64,000 nucleotides of DNA from Bacillus mesophilus. Its GTDB lineage: Bacteria > Bacillota > Bacilli > Bacillales > SA4. Of the stretch, positions 8,996-18,016 are shown one piece after another. The position numbers and the translations under genes were made by a program. The notes under the pieces are model-generated. The model did not search any database. It was not told the origin of the DNA and saw only the letters and a list, made by a program, of their open reading frames with translations. The number at the start of each line of letters is the position of its first letter. Position 1 is the first letter of the stretch. The stretch lies in the NCBI RefSeq assembly GCF_011008845.1, contig NZ_JAAIWM010000005.1:1-64000 (forward strand), in the 5' to 3' direction.

Positions 8996-9922
8996 ATGGA
9001 GAAGGAGAAAAAATACCCGATTTATATTATTTTGTTTTTTGTTATGGTTGCCTGGGGCTTTAATGTCGTGGGGACAAAGGTGTTGGTGTCGGTTTTTCCA
9101 CCTGTTACGATTACTTCTTTTAGAATATTTACAGCTGGGATTGCCGCGTTTATCATCCTAGCCTTTATTAAAAAGGTTCGTTTACCATCGAAAAGGGAGT
9201 TTAAGTTTATCTTGATTGCCGCAATTTTTAACGTTTTTGCGCATCAATACTTTTTATCGATGGGGTTAACAGTAGCATCAGCCACAAACGCTGGTCTTAT
9301 TTTAGGGCTGAGCCCGCTCCTAACTACCCTTTTTGCATGGATGTTTTTAGGAAGTCGAATTACTACGATCCGAATGATTGGAATTACTTCAGGTTTACTG
9401 GGTGTCTTTTTTATTGTACTTAATAAAGGTAGTTTTAGCAGTATTTCAACCGGAGACATTTACGTGTTTTTATCCGTCGTGACGATTGCGATTAGCTTTA
9501 TTATGATTAAAAAAGTATCTAACACCTTGGATCCACGATTAATGACAGCTTACATGCTAATCATCGGATCTGTTCTTTTATTCTTCCTTAGCCTCTTCTT
9601 GGAGCCAACAGGATTACAGCAAATGAGTCAAGAAACTGGTTTCATTTGGCTGCTATTCTTTGCATCTGCTGTTATTTCCACAGCATTAGGGCATATGTTT
9701 TATAACTATGGAATCGGAAAAGTTGGAGCAGCAGAAGCCTCTATCTTTACAAATCTAAATCCGTTCTTTGCTATCGTAGGTGGAGCAGTTTTCCTTAAAG
9801 AGATTATTACCATGAATCAAATAACAGGATTTATCTTTATCATAATCGGAGTCATACTCGCATCCGGAGCATATGAAGAAATCCAAAACAGTAGGAAACG
9901 AAAACAAGCTATGGCGGTGTAG
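8996..9922 (+). CDS. EamA/DMT-family transporter
   Basis: A 308-residue membrane protein with about ten hydrophobic segments in two EamA halves (about 10-140 and 150-290). It has the family hallmark WGFNVVGTKVL in the first helix and a repeat-2 motif SAVISTALGHMFYNYGIGKVGAAEASIFTNLNPFFAI. It is an inner-membrane exporter or importer of a small metabolite; substrates vary widely in this family and none can be assigned. The ribosome binding site is only moderate (AAGAAGTG). A TATAAT at 8941-8946 may be its -10. It is flanked by inward-facing palindromes on both sides. Confidence 0.88.
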   Translation: MEKEKKYPIYIILFFVMVAWGFNVVGTKVLVSVFPPVTITSFRIFTAGIAAFIILAFIKKVRLPSKREFKFILIAAIFNVFAHQYFLSMGLTVASATNAGLILGLSPLLTTLFAWMFLGSRITTIRMIGITSGLLGVFFIVLNKGSFSSISTGDIYVFLSVVTIAISFIMIKKVSNTLDPRLMTAYMLIIGSVLLFFLSLFLEPTGLQQMSQETGFIWLLFFASAVISTALGHMFYNYGIGKVGAAEASIFTNLNPFFAIVGGAVFLKEIITMNQITGFIFIIIGVILASGAYEEIQNSRKRKQAMAV

Positions 9923-9925
9923 TCC

Positions 9926-9952
9926 GGGACAGAGGGACAGGTACCTTGTCCC
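9926..9952 (+). repeat. Family 1 palindrome, full consensus
   Basis: GGGACA-GA-GGGACAGGTACC-T-TGTCCC, a consensus copy 3 nt after the DMT stop codon. It lies between that gene and the RAYT gene. Confidence 0.92.
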
Positions 9953-9967
9953 ACCTTGCCAATACTT

Positions 9968-10003
9968 AAAGGGGAGTTGACACTTAATGTCCACTCCCCT
10001 TTT
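9968..10003. terminator. Bidirectional terminator between convergent genes
   Basis: Stem AAAGGGGAGTTGACA / TGTCCACTCCCCTTTT (two G-T pairs), with T-runs on both strands. It serves the DMT gene and the convergent transposase gene. Confidence 0.85.
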
Positions 10004-10005
10004 CG

Positions 10006-10767
10006 TTAACGTACACGCTGTATTACACTTTTGGAAATACCTGTGACTCTTGATAATTGTCTCAACGAAATACCCTTGAGATCTTTGAGGCTAGCGATGG
10101 CTTCATCTCGTTTTTCTTTTTCCATCTGTTGAAGTAGTGCAATATTGGTTACCCCTAGGTTTTTAAGAGTCGCACGCACCTCATGATCGGACAGTCTAGG
10201 TCTGACCTCATCGTCTAAGCATTCATCCTGATTAGGTTCACTCGTATATTGAATAAACAGTTCCATTGCGATTTTCAGATCGGGAGAGAATAAGTGGAGA
10301 ACTTTCTTGGTATCAATCATATTCTCTCTACCAACATATTCGTTGATGCTTGTCCATTTACAATTGAACACATTATCTGCTAATCCTGCTTTTGTAGGGT
10401 TTTGATGGATATATCGGAGAACCTTAAGAAAAGAAGCTGTACTATCAACATTTTCACTCTTAAATCGCTCTTGAAACAAATGCCCACTTCGCTCATATTT
10501 CAAGTTGTACCAATATACATAGCTTGAACTGATTCTTTTTAACACTTCGGAGATGGATTCTTCGGTCTCTTGTAGCAAAAGGTGTACATGATTGTCCATT
10601 AGACAATAGCTATACAAATTGAATTTGCTTACATCTTTATATTTCTTCAGTGTTTCTAGAAACCTTTTTCTGTCTTGGTCATCTTCGAAAATCGTTTGTT
10701 TGTTGATTCCTCTTAACATAACATGATACACACCACTACTACTCTTTTTTCTTGCTTCCCTTGGCAT
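10006..10767 (-). CDS. REP-associated tyrosine transposase (RAYT, Y1/HUH family)
   Basis: A 253-residue single-domain Y1 transposase. The HUH motif is H60-V-H62 (MDNHVHLLL) and the catalytic Tyr is Y119 in LRYIHQNPTKAGL, the signature of the RAYT/TnpA_REP branch of the IS200/IS605 superfamily. The C-terminus (about 215-253) adds a helix-turn-helix (GISLRQLSRVTGISKSVIQR). There is no TnpB partner and no canonical IS ends are visible, so it looks like a chromosomal single-copy RAYT rather than an insertion sequence. Family 1 palindromes flank it at 9926-9952 and 11019-11130. By analogy with gammaproteobacterial RAYTs it may act on them; this is inference. Confidence 0.92.
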   Translation of the reverse strand: MPREARKKSSSGVYHVMLRGINKQTIFEDDQDRKRFLETLKKYKDVSKFNLYSYCLMDNHVHLLLQETEESISEVLKRISSSYVYWYNLKYERSGHLFQERFKSENVDSTASFLKVLRYIHQNPTKAGLADNVFNCKWTSINEYVGRENMIDTKKVLHLFSPDLKIAMELFIQYTSEPNQDECLDDEVRPRLSDHEVRATLKNLGVTNIALLQQMEKEKRDEAIASLKDLKGISLRQLSRVTGISKSVIQRVR

Positions 10768-11018
10768 AATAGAAGATCACCTCGAGGTTAGATTAATGGT
10801 TATTTTTAAAACAAGTTATTTTAATACATTGGGATTCAATTTGAATTTCATAAAAGGAGTTTTTAACAGAGTTATCTAGAAGAAACTTTGAGGGGGAAAT
10901 TCTTGTTGAAGAAATGTACCTTGTTGCAATGCTTTATCTAATCTATTCATATGCCTATCATTTTTCTCACCTCCATGTTGGTAAGTATTATAGCTTATTT
11001 ATATTATTATAGTCTACT

Positions 11019-11045
11019 GGGACACAGGGACAGGTACCTTGTTCC
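11019..11045 (+). repeat. Family 1 palindrome, doubled side left; doublet left arm
   Basis: GGGACA-CA-GGGACAGGTACC-T-TGTTCC, one substitution in the last half. It is upstream of RAYT and pairs with 11104-11130 (112 nt overall). Confidence 0.88.
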
Positions 11046-11103
11046 AGTAGAACTCTCCAAAAAAGACCGACACCGTGTGTCGATCTCCCTTATGGTTATA
11101 GCT

Positions 11104-11130
11104 GGGACAGTGTACCTGTCCCCCTGGTCC
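11104..11130 (-). repeat. Family 1 palindrome, doubled side right; doublet right arm
   Basis: GGGACA-GTGTACC-TGTCCC-CC-TGGTCC. It ends 7 nt before the stop codon of the minus-strand MFS gene, which its doubled side faces. Confidence 0.85.
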
Positions 11131-11137
11131 AAACAAT

Positions 11138-12370
11138 TTACCCGCTCTGCTTGACAGGTTGGTTCGCATCCACTACCTTCAAGTGTCGGTTCATAGCTAC
11201 ATAGAGAACGACAGCACTGACAAATAATAGTCCGCTAGTAATGAAGAACACCGCCGAGAATCCGAAGTAGGCTGAGATCATCCCGCCCATGAAAGGTCCG
11301 ATGATGTTTCCGAAGAATCGTAGACTTGTGTTATAGCCGAGCACCTCGCCTTGCATGGATATTGGGGCTTCTTGGCGAATGTATGCAATTCTAACTGGAA
11401 CGATCCCTCCGATTGCAATACCCAGGAAGAATCGGATGATGGTAAGCTGCCAAATGTTCGTTACAAATGCACCTGGTAAGTACACGACCGCCGCGATGAT
11501 TAGCAAGATAATTAACACCTTGATATAACCAATATTATCAGCTAGGCTACCCCATCTGCGAGACATCATCAGATTCCCAAGTCCCGCTGCTGAAAAGACT
11601 ACTCCAGAGAAAAATGCGATATTTTCAGGTCCATGTAGTTCGCTCACGTATAGTGATAAGATTGGCTGAATGCTAAAGTGAGCTACTTGCACAAGAATCG
11701 AGATAAAGAGCACCGTTACTAACACAGGATTTCTCGCGATATGAGCAAGAACTTCTTTCCTTGTAAAACGTTTGCTTCTCTCTGCTTTACTACCAATCTT
11801 GTATTCTTTTGTGAGCGTTACTAAAACGGCAGAAATGAAGATAAATATAGCTACTGACTGAAAGGTTGCTGAAAATCCAATTGAATCAGCTAACACTCCA
11901 CCGATCATCGGACCAAACAGAGCTCCTGTAATACTCCCGGTTTGCAGTGTCCCCATCACACGTCCGGCAATTTCTTTCGGCGTTTGGGTTGAAATATAGG
12001 CCTGTGATAAGGAAATAAATCCTGTACAAACACCCATGAATAGACGTAAGAAAAATAACTCCCCTACACTGTTAACAAAGCCCATTAAGAAAATCGAGAT
12101 ACCTAATAGTGTTGAAGTGAATATCAATATCCGCTTTCTTCCGTATTGATCTCCGAGTCTTCCCCAGATTGGAGAAAAAATAAATGCTGTTACAAAGGTA
12201 ATTCCAAATGTCCACCCCGACCAATGCTGTACATAAGCAGGAGAAAAATCTCCGAACGTTTCAATGTATAACGATAGAAACGGTAATACCATCGTCATAC
12301 TTCCGGCAATAAAGAAATTGGCAAACCACATGATATATAAATTTCTTTTTGCCATTTCCTTCTCTGTCAT
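11138..12370 (-). CDS. MFS multidrug-type exporter (MdtG/PmrA-like)
   Basis: A 410-residue membrane protein with twelve predicted helices. The major facilitator loop 2-3 motif is present (SPIWGRLGDQYGRKRIL), with a half-length repeat of it at MMSRRWGSLADNIGYIKV. The motif-C-like run GSITGALFGPMIGGVLAD in helix 5 is typical of drug/H+ antiporters, and the layout resembles MdtG and PmrA. It would export drugs or other small amphipathic compounds; the substrate is unknown. The ribosome binding site is weak (AGAAGTGG). It stands alone between inward-facing palindromes. Confidence 0.85.
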   Translation of the reverse strand: MTEKEMAKRNLYIMWFANFFIAGSMTMVLPFLSLYIETFGDFSPAYVQHWSGWTFGITFVTAFIFSPIWGRLGDQYGRKRILIFTSTLLGISIFLMGFVNSVGELFFLRLFMGVCTGFISLSQAYISTQTPKEIAGRVMGTLQTGSITGALFGPMIGGVLADSIGFSATFQSVAIFIFISAVLVTLTKEYKIGSKAERSKRFTRKEVLAHIARNPVLVTVLFISILVQVAHFSIQPILSLYVSELHGPENIAFFSGVVFSAAGLGNLMMSRRWGSLADNIGYIKVLIILLIIAAVVYLPGAFVTNIWQLTIIRFFLGIAIGGIVPVRIAYIRQEAPISMQGEVLGYNTSLRFFGNIIGPFMGGMISAYFGFSAVFFITSGLLFVSAVVLYVAMNRHLKVVDANQPVKQSG

Positions 12371-12456
12371 GTCACGCCACTTCTTTCTTCAAATAAATAT
12401 TTCGCTACTCTAAATATTATGATACCGAAATAATTTAATGAAGGAAATAGCAAATT

Positions 12457-12483
12457 GGGACAGAGGGACAGGTACAGTGGTCC
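12457..12483 (+). repeat. Family 1 palindrome, doubled side left; doublet left arm
   Basis: GGGACA-GA-GGGACAGGTACA-G-TGGTCC. It faces the MFS start 86 nt away and pairs with 12530-12556 (100 nt overall). Confidence 0.85.
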
Positions 12484-12529
12484 AAAACAGCCATTATTTA
12501 AGAGATAATTCTTCTCTAAAAATGGTTTA

Positions 12530-12556
12530 GGGACAAGGGACCTGTCCCCTTGTCCC
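12530..12556 (-). repeat. Family 1 palindrome overlapping a stop codon; doublet right arm
   Basis: GGGACA-AGGGACC-TGTCCC-CT-TGTCCC. Its last base is the G of the TAG stop of the minus-strand kinase. The spacer to the left arm carries an imperfect inverted repeat (AGCCATTATTTAAGAGA versus TCTCTAAAAATGGTT), so the doublet could fold into one long hairpin. Confidence 0.88.
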
Positions 12557-13803
12557 TAATATAAAGGTAACTTAATTATCATAGTTGTGCCTACTTGAGG
12601 TGTGCTTTTGATTTTAAGTTTTCCATTCATTGTTTCGATGGTTCTTACGATGACCATTGACCCTAACCCAGTTCCCTTTTCTTTTGAGCTATAATAAGGT
12701 TCTCCAAAACGATATACCTGTTCTTGAGTCATCCCAATACCACTGTCTATAATTTTGATGATAAGATTGTTACCCTCTTTAAAAGAAATGATCCCAAGCT
12801 CTCCACCGTAAGGCATGGCCTCTATACTATTTTTAAATAAATTAAGAAGGCATTGCTTAAAATGTTGAACATTTCCCCTCGTGGTACCAGGGGTTATCTC
12901 TTCTGTGATCCTAATTGAATTAATGTTTGCTAATGGTTTTATGATTTCAATTACATTTTTGATTTCATAATCAACTGAAATATCCTCTATTTGCTCAGTG
13001 GCAGGCTTGGCAAAAGCTAAATATTCACTAATAATCTTTTCAGCACTTTTAAGCTCTCGATCAACATGTACAAGGTATTGGTCCTTTTCTTCAAGAGAAA
13101 GGGTAGGCTGTTTTAATAGATGGACATATCCTTTTACAACTGTTAAAGGATTGCGAACCTCATGCGAAATACTAGCAGCCAGCTGGCTAACGACCTCCAT
13201 CTTTTCTAACTTTACAATTTGCGAGCGAATAGACAGTGAATCTTTTAAGAAACCAAAAATATAAATAGACATCACCACAACAATGGGTGGAAGAATAATA
13301 AAATAAAATACATAAGCTTGTGTTACTTTAAAAAAATCTGACATAGTAACTGCCAATACTGTTGAGACTATACCTAAAAATAAGGTCAGGAAAAAAGCAA
13401 AAGTCAGCTGATCTCTTCTATTAAATTTATTAAAACTAGGAGAACACAAAGCCGTAGCTAGAAAGATGACGATATAAACAATTAATGTTAATAAATTAAA
13501 ACCATAAATGGCAAACCTAGCAGCTAACAAAATAATTAGCATTGCTAATCCAACTGGCCAACCTCCATACAAAGTAGCAAGTATGAACGGAATACTCCTT
13601 AGATCGTGAACACAATATTCATCAATATAAATTGGAAATTTCATACAAAGGATGATTGGAACACTCATACAAAAAGTCAGAATGGTTTTGGTATATTGCT
13701 TAAACACCTTCACATGGTCAATTAATACAAAATAGATTAGTATACTGACCAAAATGTAAAATAGGTTATCTAAGATATTATAATTGATATAAACAAAATC
13801 CAT
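12556..13803 (-). CDS. KinB-like sensor histidine kinase (5TM-LYT type)
   Basis: The protein has 415 residues from MDFVYINYN, chosen because GAGGAG lies just upstream; an ATG 20 codons earlier lacks a site. Six or so membrane segments fill residues 1-190, with the pattern CMKFPI...HDLRSIPFILATLYGG of 5TM-LYT sensors such as KinB and LytS. Then come a HisKA domain with H214 (SHEVRNPLTVVKGY) and HATPase_c motifs (NLFKNSIEAM, DSGIGM, GTGLGSM). There is no response regulator nearby, which fits the sporulation phosphorelay kinases feeding Spo0F. The signal sensed is unknown. It is paralogous to the kinase at 22299-23534. Confidence 0.88.
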   Translation of the reverse strand: MDFVYINYNILDNLFYILVSILIYFVLIDHVKVFKQYTKTILTFCMSVPIILCMKFPIYIDEYCVHDLRSIPFILATLYGGWPVGLAMLIILLAARFAIYGFNLLTLIVYIVIFLATALCSPSFNKFNRRDQLTFAFFLTLFLGIVSTVLAVTMSDFFKVTQAYVFYFIILPPIVVVMSIYIFGFLKDSLSIRSQIVKLEKMEVVSQLAASISHEVRNPLTVVKGYVHLLKQPTLSLEEKDQYLVHVDRELKSAEKIISEYLAFAKPATEQIEDISVDYEIKNVIEIIKPLANINSIRITEEITPGTTRGNVQHFKQCLLNLFKNSIEAMPYGGELGIISFKEGNNLIIKIIDSGIGMTQEQVYRFGEPYYSSKEKGTGLGSMVIVRTIETMNGKLKIKSTPQVGTTMIIKLPLY

Positions 13804-14217
13804 AGGGAGCTCCTCACAATCAATAAACCATAATATATTTATTATAGAGGAATAATTAACCAATTACTTTGATTATTTTATTAAATCTCTAATATTTTTT
13901 TAAAAGCTCTATCGACAACTATTCCAATAACTGTGTAGTCTCTAACTCCTCATTTAAAGGTTTTCGGATTTTCTTTATGGCGGAAAAAAACAAGACCGCC
14001 ACCTCTGGTTCACATTGCATTTCGGGCTGAAATTTGCCTGCAGACCTTACAGATTCCCCATCATAGGAGACAGCCTGTCAATCCTTCTAATATGCGGGGG
14101 ATTCTAATTCGGCTACAGTACTTAAAAAGGGTAAATTTACTGCGTGGATATTTAACCACTTAGATTGTATAACTGCGGGACACAAAAAAAATGGTGATCT
14201 TATGATCACCATCCTTA
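13804..14217. other. Unexplained intergenic region
   Basis: 414 nt without a supported gene. The base composition is richer in GC than the usual spacers here. It contains the inverted repeat GGCGG (13979-13983) / CCGCC (13996-14000) enclosing an A-run, a lone CGGGACAC at 14176, and the terminator at 14184-14212. I could not match it to a riboswitch or a broken gene. Confidence 0.45.
14184..14212 (-). terminator. Intrinsic terminator of the ABC transporter operon
   Basis: On the minus strand the stem ATGGTGATC / GATCACCAT has a 4-nt loop and is followed by at least seven T residues. Confidence 0.92.
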
Positions 14218-14940
14218 TTAAAGCATTTTTTCCAAGAATTCTTTTGCTCTTTTACTTTTTGGTGCTGAAAAGAATTCACTCGGAGGAGCATCCTCAACAA
14301 GCACACCTTCGTCTAAGAACAAGACTCGATCTGCTACTTCTCGAGCAAAGCCCATTTCATGTGTAACGATGGCCATTGTCATTCCTGTATGAGCTAATGA
14401 TTTCATAACCTCTAATACTTCCTTTACCATCTCAGGATCGAGTGCAGAGGTCGGTTCATCAAACAGAATTACCTGTGGTGACATCGCAAGGGCTCTTGCA
14501 ATAGCAACACGCTGCTTTTGCCCACCAGATAATCGAACGGGATATTCATCTGCTTTCTCAGACAAGCCTACTTTTTTCAGTAGGTCACGTCCGATCGTTT
14601 CTACCTCTGATTTACCAAGTCCCTTAACGTTTATTGGAGCATACATAATATTTTCTAGTACCGTCATATGAGGAAATAGATGAAAATGTTGAAATACCAT
14701 CCCTACATTTTGGCGAACAGTCATTATATCGGTTTTGGCGTTTGTAACTTCTTGGTCCCCAATCCACACCTGTCCACTTGTTGGAACCTCTAATAAGTTC
14801 ATGCAACGGAGTAGAGTAGATTTACCTGAACCAGATGGACCGACAATTGCTACAACGTCACCTTGGTTTATTTTCGTTGAAATTCCTTTCAATACCTCTA
14901 GCTTCCCAAAAGATTTATGTAAACCTTCTATTTTAATCAC
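14218..14940 (-). CDS. Polar amino acid ABC transporter, ATP-binding protein (GlnQ-like)
   Basis: A 240-residue ATPase of the polar amino acid transporter family. Walker A is [12 protein letters not shown] (about 34-45), the Q-loop is [16 protein letters not shown], the signature is [15 protein letters not shown], Walker B is [12 protein letters not shown] and the H-loop is THEM. It powers uptake through the neighbouring permease, from the cytoplasmic face. It starts at GTG, with GAGGAGG 10 nt upstream inside the permease gene, and overlaps the permease stop by 8 nt, so it is translationally coupled. It is the last gene of the three-gene operon. Confidence 0.93.
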   Translation of the reverse strand: MIKIEGLHKSFGKLEVLKGISTKINQGDVVAIVGPSGSGKSTLLRCMNLLEVPTSGQVWIGDQEVTNAKTDIMTVRQNVGMVFQHFHLFPHMTVLENIMYAPINVKGLGKSEVETIGRDLLKKVGLSEKADEYPVRLSGGQKQRVAIARALAMSPQVILFDEPTSALDPEMVKEVLEVMKSLAHTGMTMAIVTHEMGFAREVADRVLFLDEGVLVEDAPPSEFFSAPKSKRAKEFLEKML

Positions 14941-15595
14941 TTTGTCTCATCCTCCTCTCAACAAGCTTTCCTATAATTGTCAAAACAACAACTAAGAGGT
15001 AGTAGATGAGACCAACAAAAAGCATCGGCTCAAAATAAGCATACTTTTGTCCACCGACAATATAGGCTCTCCGCATAATATCGGCTGTTCCTATTACGGA
15101 GACGATAGCAGACTCCTTTGTCAGTGTAATAAATTCATTCATGAGTGCTGGAAGTATATTTTTAAATGCTTGCGGCATCACAATATCCCACATCATTTTT
15201 TTGTATGGAACACCTAATGCCATTGCAGCTTCTCTTTGGCCTTTATCAACCGCTTGAATACCAGCACGAATAACCTCTGATATATAAGCACCAGAATTTA
15301 ACGCAAAAGCAGCGACAGCAGCCACATATGCAGGGATATTATAGCCAATAATTTGTGGTAATCCGAAGTATATAATCATTAGCTGTAAAATTAACGGCGT
15401 ACCCCTGAATATTGAAGTATAGGCATCAGCAAACCAATGCAATGCCTTTACACGACCAATTTTAAATAAAGCTAAAATAACCCCTATGATAAATCCAAGT
15501 AAAGCCGCAAGTGCAACGATACTTAAAGTGACCCATATCCCTTGTAATATGTAAGGGATAGAGGGCACGAGATTTTGACCAAAATTTAAATTCAT
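14933..15595 (-). CDS. Polar amino acid ABC transporter permease (GlnP-like)
   Basis: A 220-residue HisMQ-type permease with five predicted membrane helices. The conserved EAA loop is visible as [24 protein letters not shown] (about 142-165), with the typical [16 protein letters not shown] segment earlier. One permease gene suggests a homodimeric channel. It lies between the binding protein gene (27-nt gap) and the ATPase gene (8-nt overlap). Its substrate is likely a polar amino acid; glutamine, arginine and cystine transporters all share this architecture. Confidence 0.93.
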   Translation of the reverse strand: MNLNFGQNLVPSIPYILQGIWVTLSIVALAALLGFIIGVILALFKIGRVKALHWFADAYTSIFRGTPLILQLMIIYFGLPQIIGYNIPAYVAAVAAFALNSGAYISEVIRAGIQAVDKGQREAAMALGVPYKKMMWDIVMPQAFKNILPALMNEFITLTKESAIVSVIGTADIMRRAYIVGGQKYAYFEPMLFVGLIYYLLVVVLTIIGKLVERRMRQSD

Positions 15596-15622
15596 GCCCT
15601 AATCCATTCCCTTCTAGTATAC

Positions 15623-16408
15623 TTACTCTTCTCCACCAAACCATTTAAGAATTAGCTTATCAAGCTCACCATTTTCTTTCATTTCATTTAATACCCGGTT
15701 GAACTCATCAGTTAATTCACTATCTTTAGGAAATGCAATAGCCGATCCTGCTGCTTCTCCTGTTTCCTCAATTGCGAATCCAACTAAATCTGGATTATTC
15801 TTAAAGTGACCGGCAGCAACTGTATCCTCAATGATTGCAGCGTCAAAACGTCCAGCTAAAATTTCTTGAACTAATTCTGGTACACGGTTACGCGTCTCAA
15901 TCGTAATATCAACTGTTTCTTTAATCTTTTCCGCTTCGCCTTCTTGAATAGAGCCTGTTTGTACCCCAACAGTCTTACCAGCTAAGTCTTCAATTGATTC
16001 AATGCCAGATGCTTTTTCTGAAACAATTAGATGTTTAGCCGTAAAATATACATCTGAGAAATCTGCGTTTTCCATACGATCAGGTGTTGGTGTCATTCCT
16101 GCTAAAATAAAATCACCTTTTTCAGAATTCATGGCTGTGATTAAAGTTGTAAAATCCATATCGACAATATCAAGCTCATATCCAAGTTCTTCAGTAATGT
16201 ATCTCGCAATATCTACATCAAACCCAACAATTTCATTTCCCTTTTCAGTATCAATGAACTCATATGGCGGATAGTCAGCAGATGTTAGCATAACTAATTT
16301 TTTTGCTTCGCCACCATTTCCGTTTTCGTTTGCACCGCCACAAGCTGCCAGAATCCCTGCCATTAATACTGACATAATAATTCCCATAAATATTTTCTTT
16401 ACATTCAT
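15623..16408 (-). CDS. Amino acid-binding lipoprotein of ABC transporter (GlnH-like)
   Basis: A 261-residue extracellular solute-binding protein, family 3. The lipoprotein signal has a lipobox LAAC with C23 as the lipidated cysteine, so it is membrane-tethered outside the cell. SBP_bac_3 features include YPPYEFID, IVGFDVDIARYI, DFILAGMTPTPDR and GKTVGVQTGS. The start has an excellent AAGGGGGAAAT site. It is the first gene of the operon; upstream lie an AT-rich region, a TTGTATA/TATACAA palindrome and a family 1 copy. Confidence 0.93.
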   Translation of the reverse strand: MNVKKIFMGIIMSVLMAGILAACGGANENGNGGEAKKLVMLTSADYPPYEFIDTEKGNEIVGFDVDIARYITEELGYELDIVDMDFTTLITAMNSEKGDFILAGMTPTPDRMENADFSDVYFTAKHLIVSEKASGIESIEDLAGKTVGVQTGSIQEGEAEKIKETVDITIETRNRVPELVQEILAGRFDAAIIEDTVAAGHFKNNPDLVGFAIEETGEAAGSAIAFPKDSELTDEFNRVLNEMKENGELDKLILKWFGGEE

Positions 16409-16497
16409 CTTATTTCCCCCTTAAATACTGTGATTTTTATGAGCATATTAATACTAATATGAATTACCAAAAATTGTATGACAAGTATTAATATAAG

Positions 16498-16513
16498 TTG
16501 TATAAATATACAA
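16498..16513. promoter_or_regulatory. Candidate operator upstream of the amino acid ABC operon
   Basis: TTGTATA-AA-TATACAA is a perfect 7-bp inverted repeat, 90 nt upstream of the binding-protein start. On the minus strand TTGTCA, 17 nt, CATATT follows, a possible weak promoter. The regulator is unknown. Confidence 0.35.
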
Positions 16514-16636
16514 TAATATGTATTTTAACACAAGTTAATTTTTACGCAATAGACTTACTAATTTTTTATAGTTATTTCAAAAATAATTTTCTCGAGTTGA
16601 TAGGATCAAGCAATCCAATCCCCATTAAGCTAAAAA

Positions 16637-16672
16637 GAAAAACGACTTGCTGTGATGAGCAAGCCGTTTTCC
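16637..16672 (-). terminator. Likely purT terminator
   Basis: On the minus strand the stem AAAACGGCTTGCT / AGCAAGTCGTTTT (one G-T pair) is followed by a T-rich tail interrupted by one C. It lies 145 nt after the purT stop with a palindrome in between. Confidence 0.7.
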
Positions 16673-16681
16673 TATATGGTT

Positions 16682-16708
16682 GGGACAGAGGGACAGGTAC
16701 AGTGTCCC
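16682..16708 (+). repeat. Family 1 palindrome, doubled side left
   Basis: GGGACA-GA-GGGACAGGTACA-G-TGTCCC. It sits in the purT 3' region. Its doubled side faces away from purT and toward the ABC operon 274 nt off, so it fits the orientation rule poorly. Confidence 0.88.
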
Positions 16709-16816
16709 GGTTATTTCGATTAGAATACAGATGGTAGGTCATTTCATGGCGAGCATAAAGAAGAGGATTAAATCCCACACACTTCCATAAATTGGTTGGG
16801 ATTTCTACACCATTAC

Positions 16817-17977
16817 CTAACTATCACTAACACTTAAGCAATCCAGCGCTCTCTTCGCATTCACACGCGCTTCCTCTACTGACTCTGCAATTGATAGTGT
16901 GACGGCAATTCTTCGGCCTACTTTCGTTACAGGTTTTCCAAAAATACGCACTTGAGTATTCGATACTGCCAAAGCTTGGTCTACTCCTTCAATCGTATAA
17001 TTTTCTAACTCCTCTGTTGCTTTTAACGGTCGGCTCGCTCCAGGTGTAACAAGAGTAATTTCTGGAATTGGAAAACCTAGAATAGCTCTCATATGTAGCG
17101 CAAACTCTGATAAATTTTGCGTAACAAGGGTAACTAAACCTGTATCATGTGGACGAGGAGAAACCTCACTGAAGTACACTTTATCTCCTGACAGGAAAAG
17201 CTCCACTCCAAATAAGCCAAACCCTCCAAGTTCATCAGTAATAGCTTTAGCAACTTTTTGAGCTTCAATAATTTGCTGTTCAGTCATATCATGAGGCTGC
17301 CAAGATTCAATATAATCGCCTTCCTTTTGAATATGGCCAATCGGTGAACAGAACATAGTCCCATTAACAGCCCTAACAGTAAGAAGTGTAATTTCTGAGT
17401 CAAACGTGATGAACTCTTCAATAATCACTCTTCCGTTTTGCACTCTTCCACCTTCCATGGCAATCTGCCAGCACTGATTCAGATCATCTGAAGTGCGACA
17501 AACACTTTGGCCTTTTCCAGATGAACTCATCAGCGGCTTCACCACACAAGGAAACCCAATTTCATGTGCCCCTGCTACGAACTCCTCATATGTATCAGCA
17601 AATTTATAATTAGCCGTTGGAAGTCCTAGCTCTTCAGCGGCTAATCTTCTAATACCTTCACGATCCATAGTTAATTTTGCTGCCCTAGCCGTCGGGATAA
17701 CATGAAACCCTTCTTCTTCAAGCTTAATCAACTCAACTGTGGCAATTGCCTCAATCTCCGGAACAATTAAATCCGGCATTTCCTGCTCCACTACCGCTCT
17801 CAACGCTAACGGATCTAACATATCAACTACATAGCTTTTATGAGCAACCTGCATAGCTGGTGCATGTTCATAGCGATCAACAGCAACCGTCTCAACACCC
17901 AGACGTTGTGCTTCAATGATTACTTCCTTCCCTAATTCTCCAGATCCTAGCAATAACACCTTTTTCGGCTTAAACAT
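16817..17977 (-). CDS. purT: Formate-dependent phosphoribosylglycinamide formyltransferase
   Basis: A 386-residue ATP-grasp enzyme of de novo purine synthesis, using formate and ATP to formylate GAR and bypassing folate-dependent PurN. The N-terminal Rossmann part is [30 protein letters not shown]. The ATP-grasp centre is [17 protein letters not shown], with metal and substrate residues in [29 protein letters not shown], the PurT hallmark. The length is close to the usual 390 or so. AGGGTAGGGGA precedes ATG. It is monocistronic with a PurR-like operator upstream. Confidence 0.95.
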   Translation of the reverse strand: MFKPKKVLLLGSGELGKEVIIEAQRLGVETVAVDRYEHAPAMQVAHKSYVVDMLDPLALRAVVEQEMPDLIVPEIEAIATVELIKLEEEGFHVIPTARAAKLTMDREGIRRLAAEELGLPTANYKFADTYEEFVAGAHEIGFPCVVKPLMSSSGKGQSVCRTSDDLNQCWQIAMEGGRVQNGRVIIEEFITFDSEITLLTVRAVNGTMFCSPIGHIQKEGDYIESWQPHDMTEQQIIEAQKVAKAITDELGGFGLFGVELFLSGDKVYFSEVSPRPHDTGLVTLVTQNLSEFALHMRAILGFPIPEITLVTPGASRPLKATEELENYTIEGVDQALAVSNTQVRIFGKPVTKVGRRIAVTLSIAESVEEARVNAKRALDCLSVSDS

Positions 17978-18016
17978 ACGATCCCCTACCCTCTCAATAG
18001 CTTTACTTTTAACACC

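Larger units (their letters stand above)
10768..11137. other. Intergenic region upstream of RAYT with a palindrome doublet
   Basis: 370 nt. The right part is a REPIN-like doublet (11019-11130) with an internal small hairpin CGACACCGTGTGTCG. A minus-strand GGAGGTGAG near 10971 precedes only a very short frame (24 codons beginning MNRLDKALQQ), which may be a gene remnant. Confidence 0.45.
16409..16816. other. Regulatory intergenic region between purT and the ABC operon
   Basis: 408 nt. It holds the ABC operon upstream region (16420-16540), the purT terminator-like hairpin and a family 1 palindrome. No further gene is supported. Confidence 0.5.

Noticed and set aside
10006-10767. Complete IS200/IS605 insertion sequence
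   Set aside because: There is no tnpB, no recognisable IS ends, and the protein carries RAYT-type features with a C-terminal HTH.
10895-10975. 24-codon minus-strand frame after GGAGGTGAG (MNRLDKALQQ)
   Set aside because: Spacing from the site to its ATG is too long and the better-placed ATG stops after four codons; at most a gene remnant.
16409-16560. Riboswitch or T-box in the amino acid transporter leader
   Set aside because: No terminator/antiterminator pair or T-box sequence lies between the likely promoter and the start codon.
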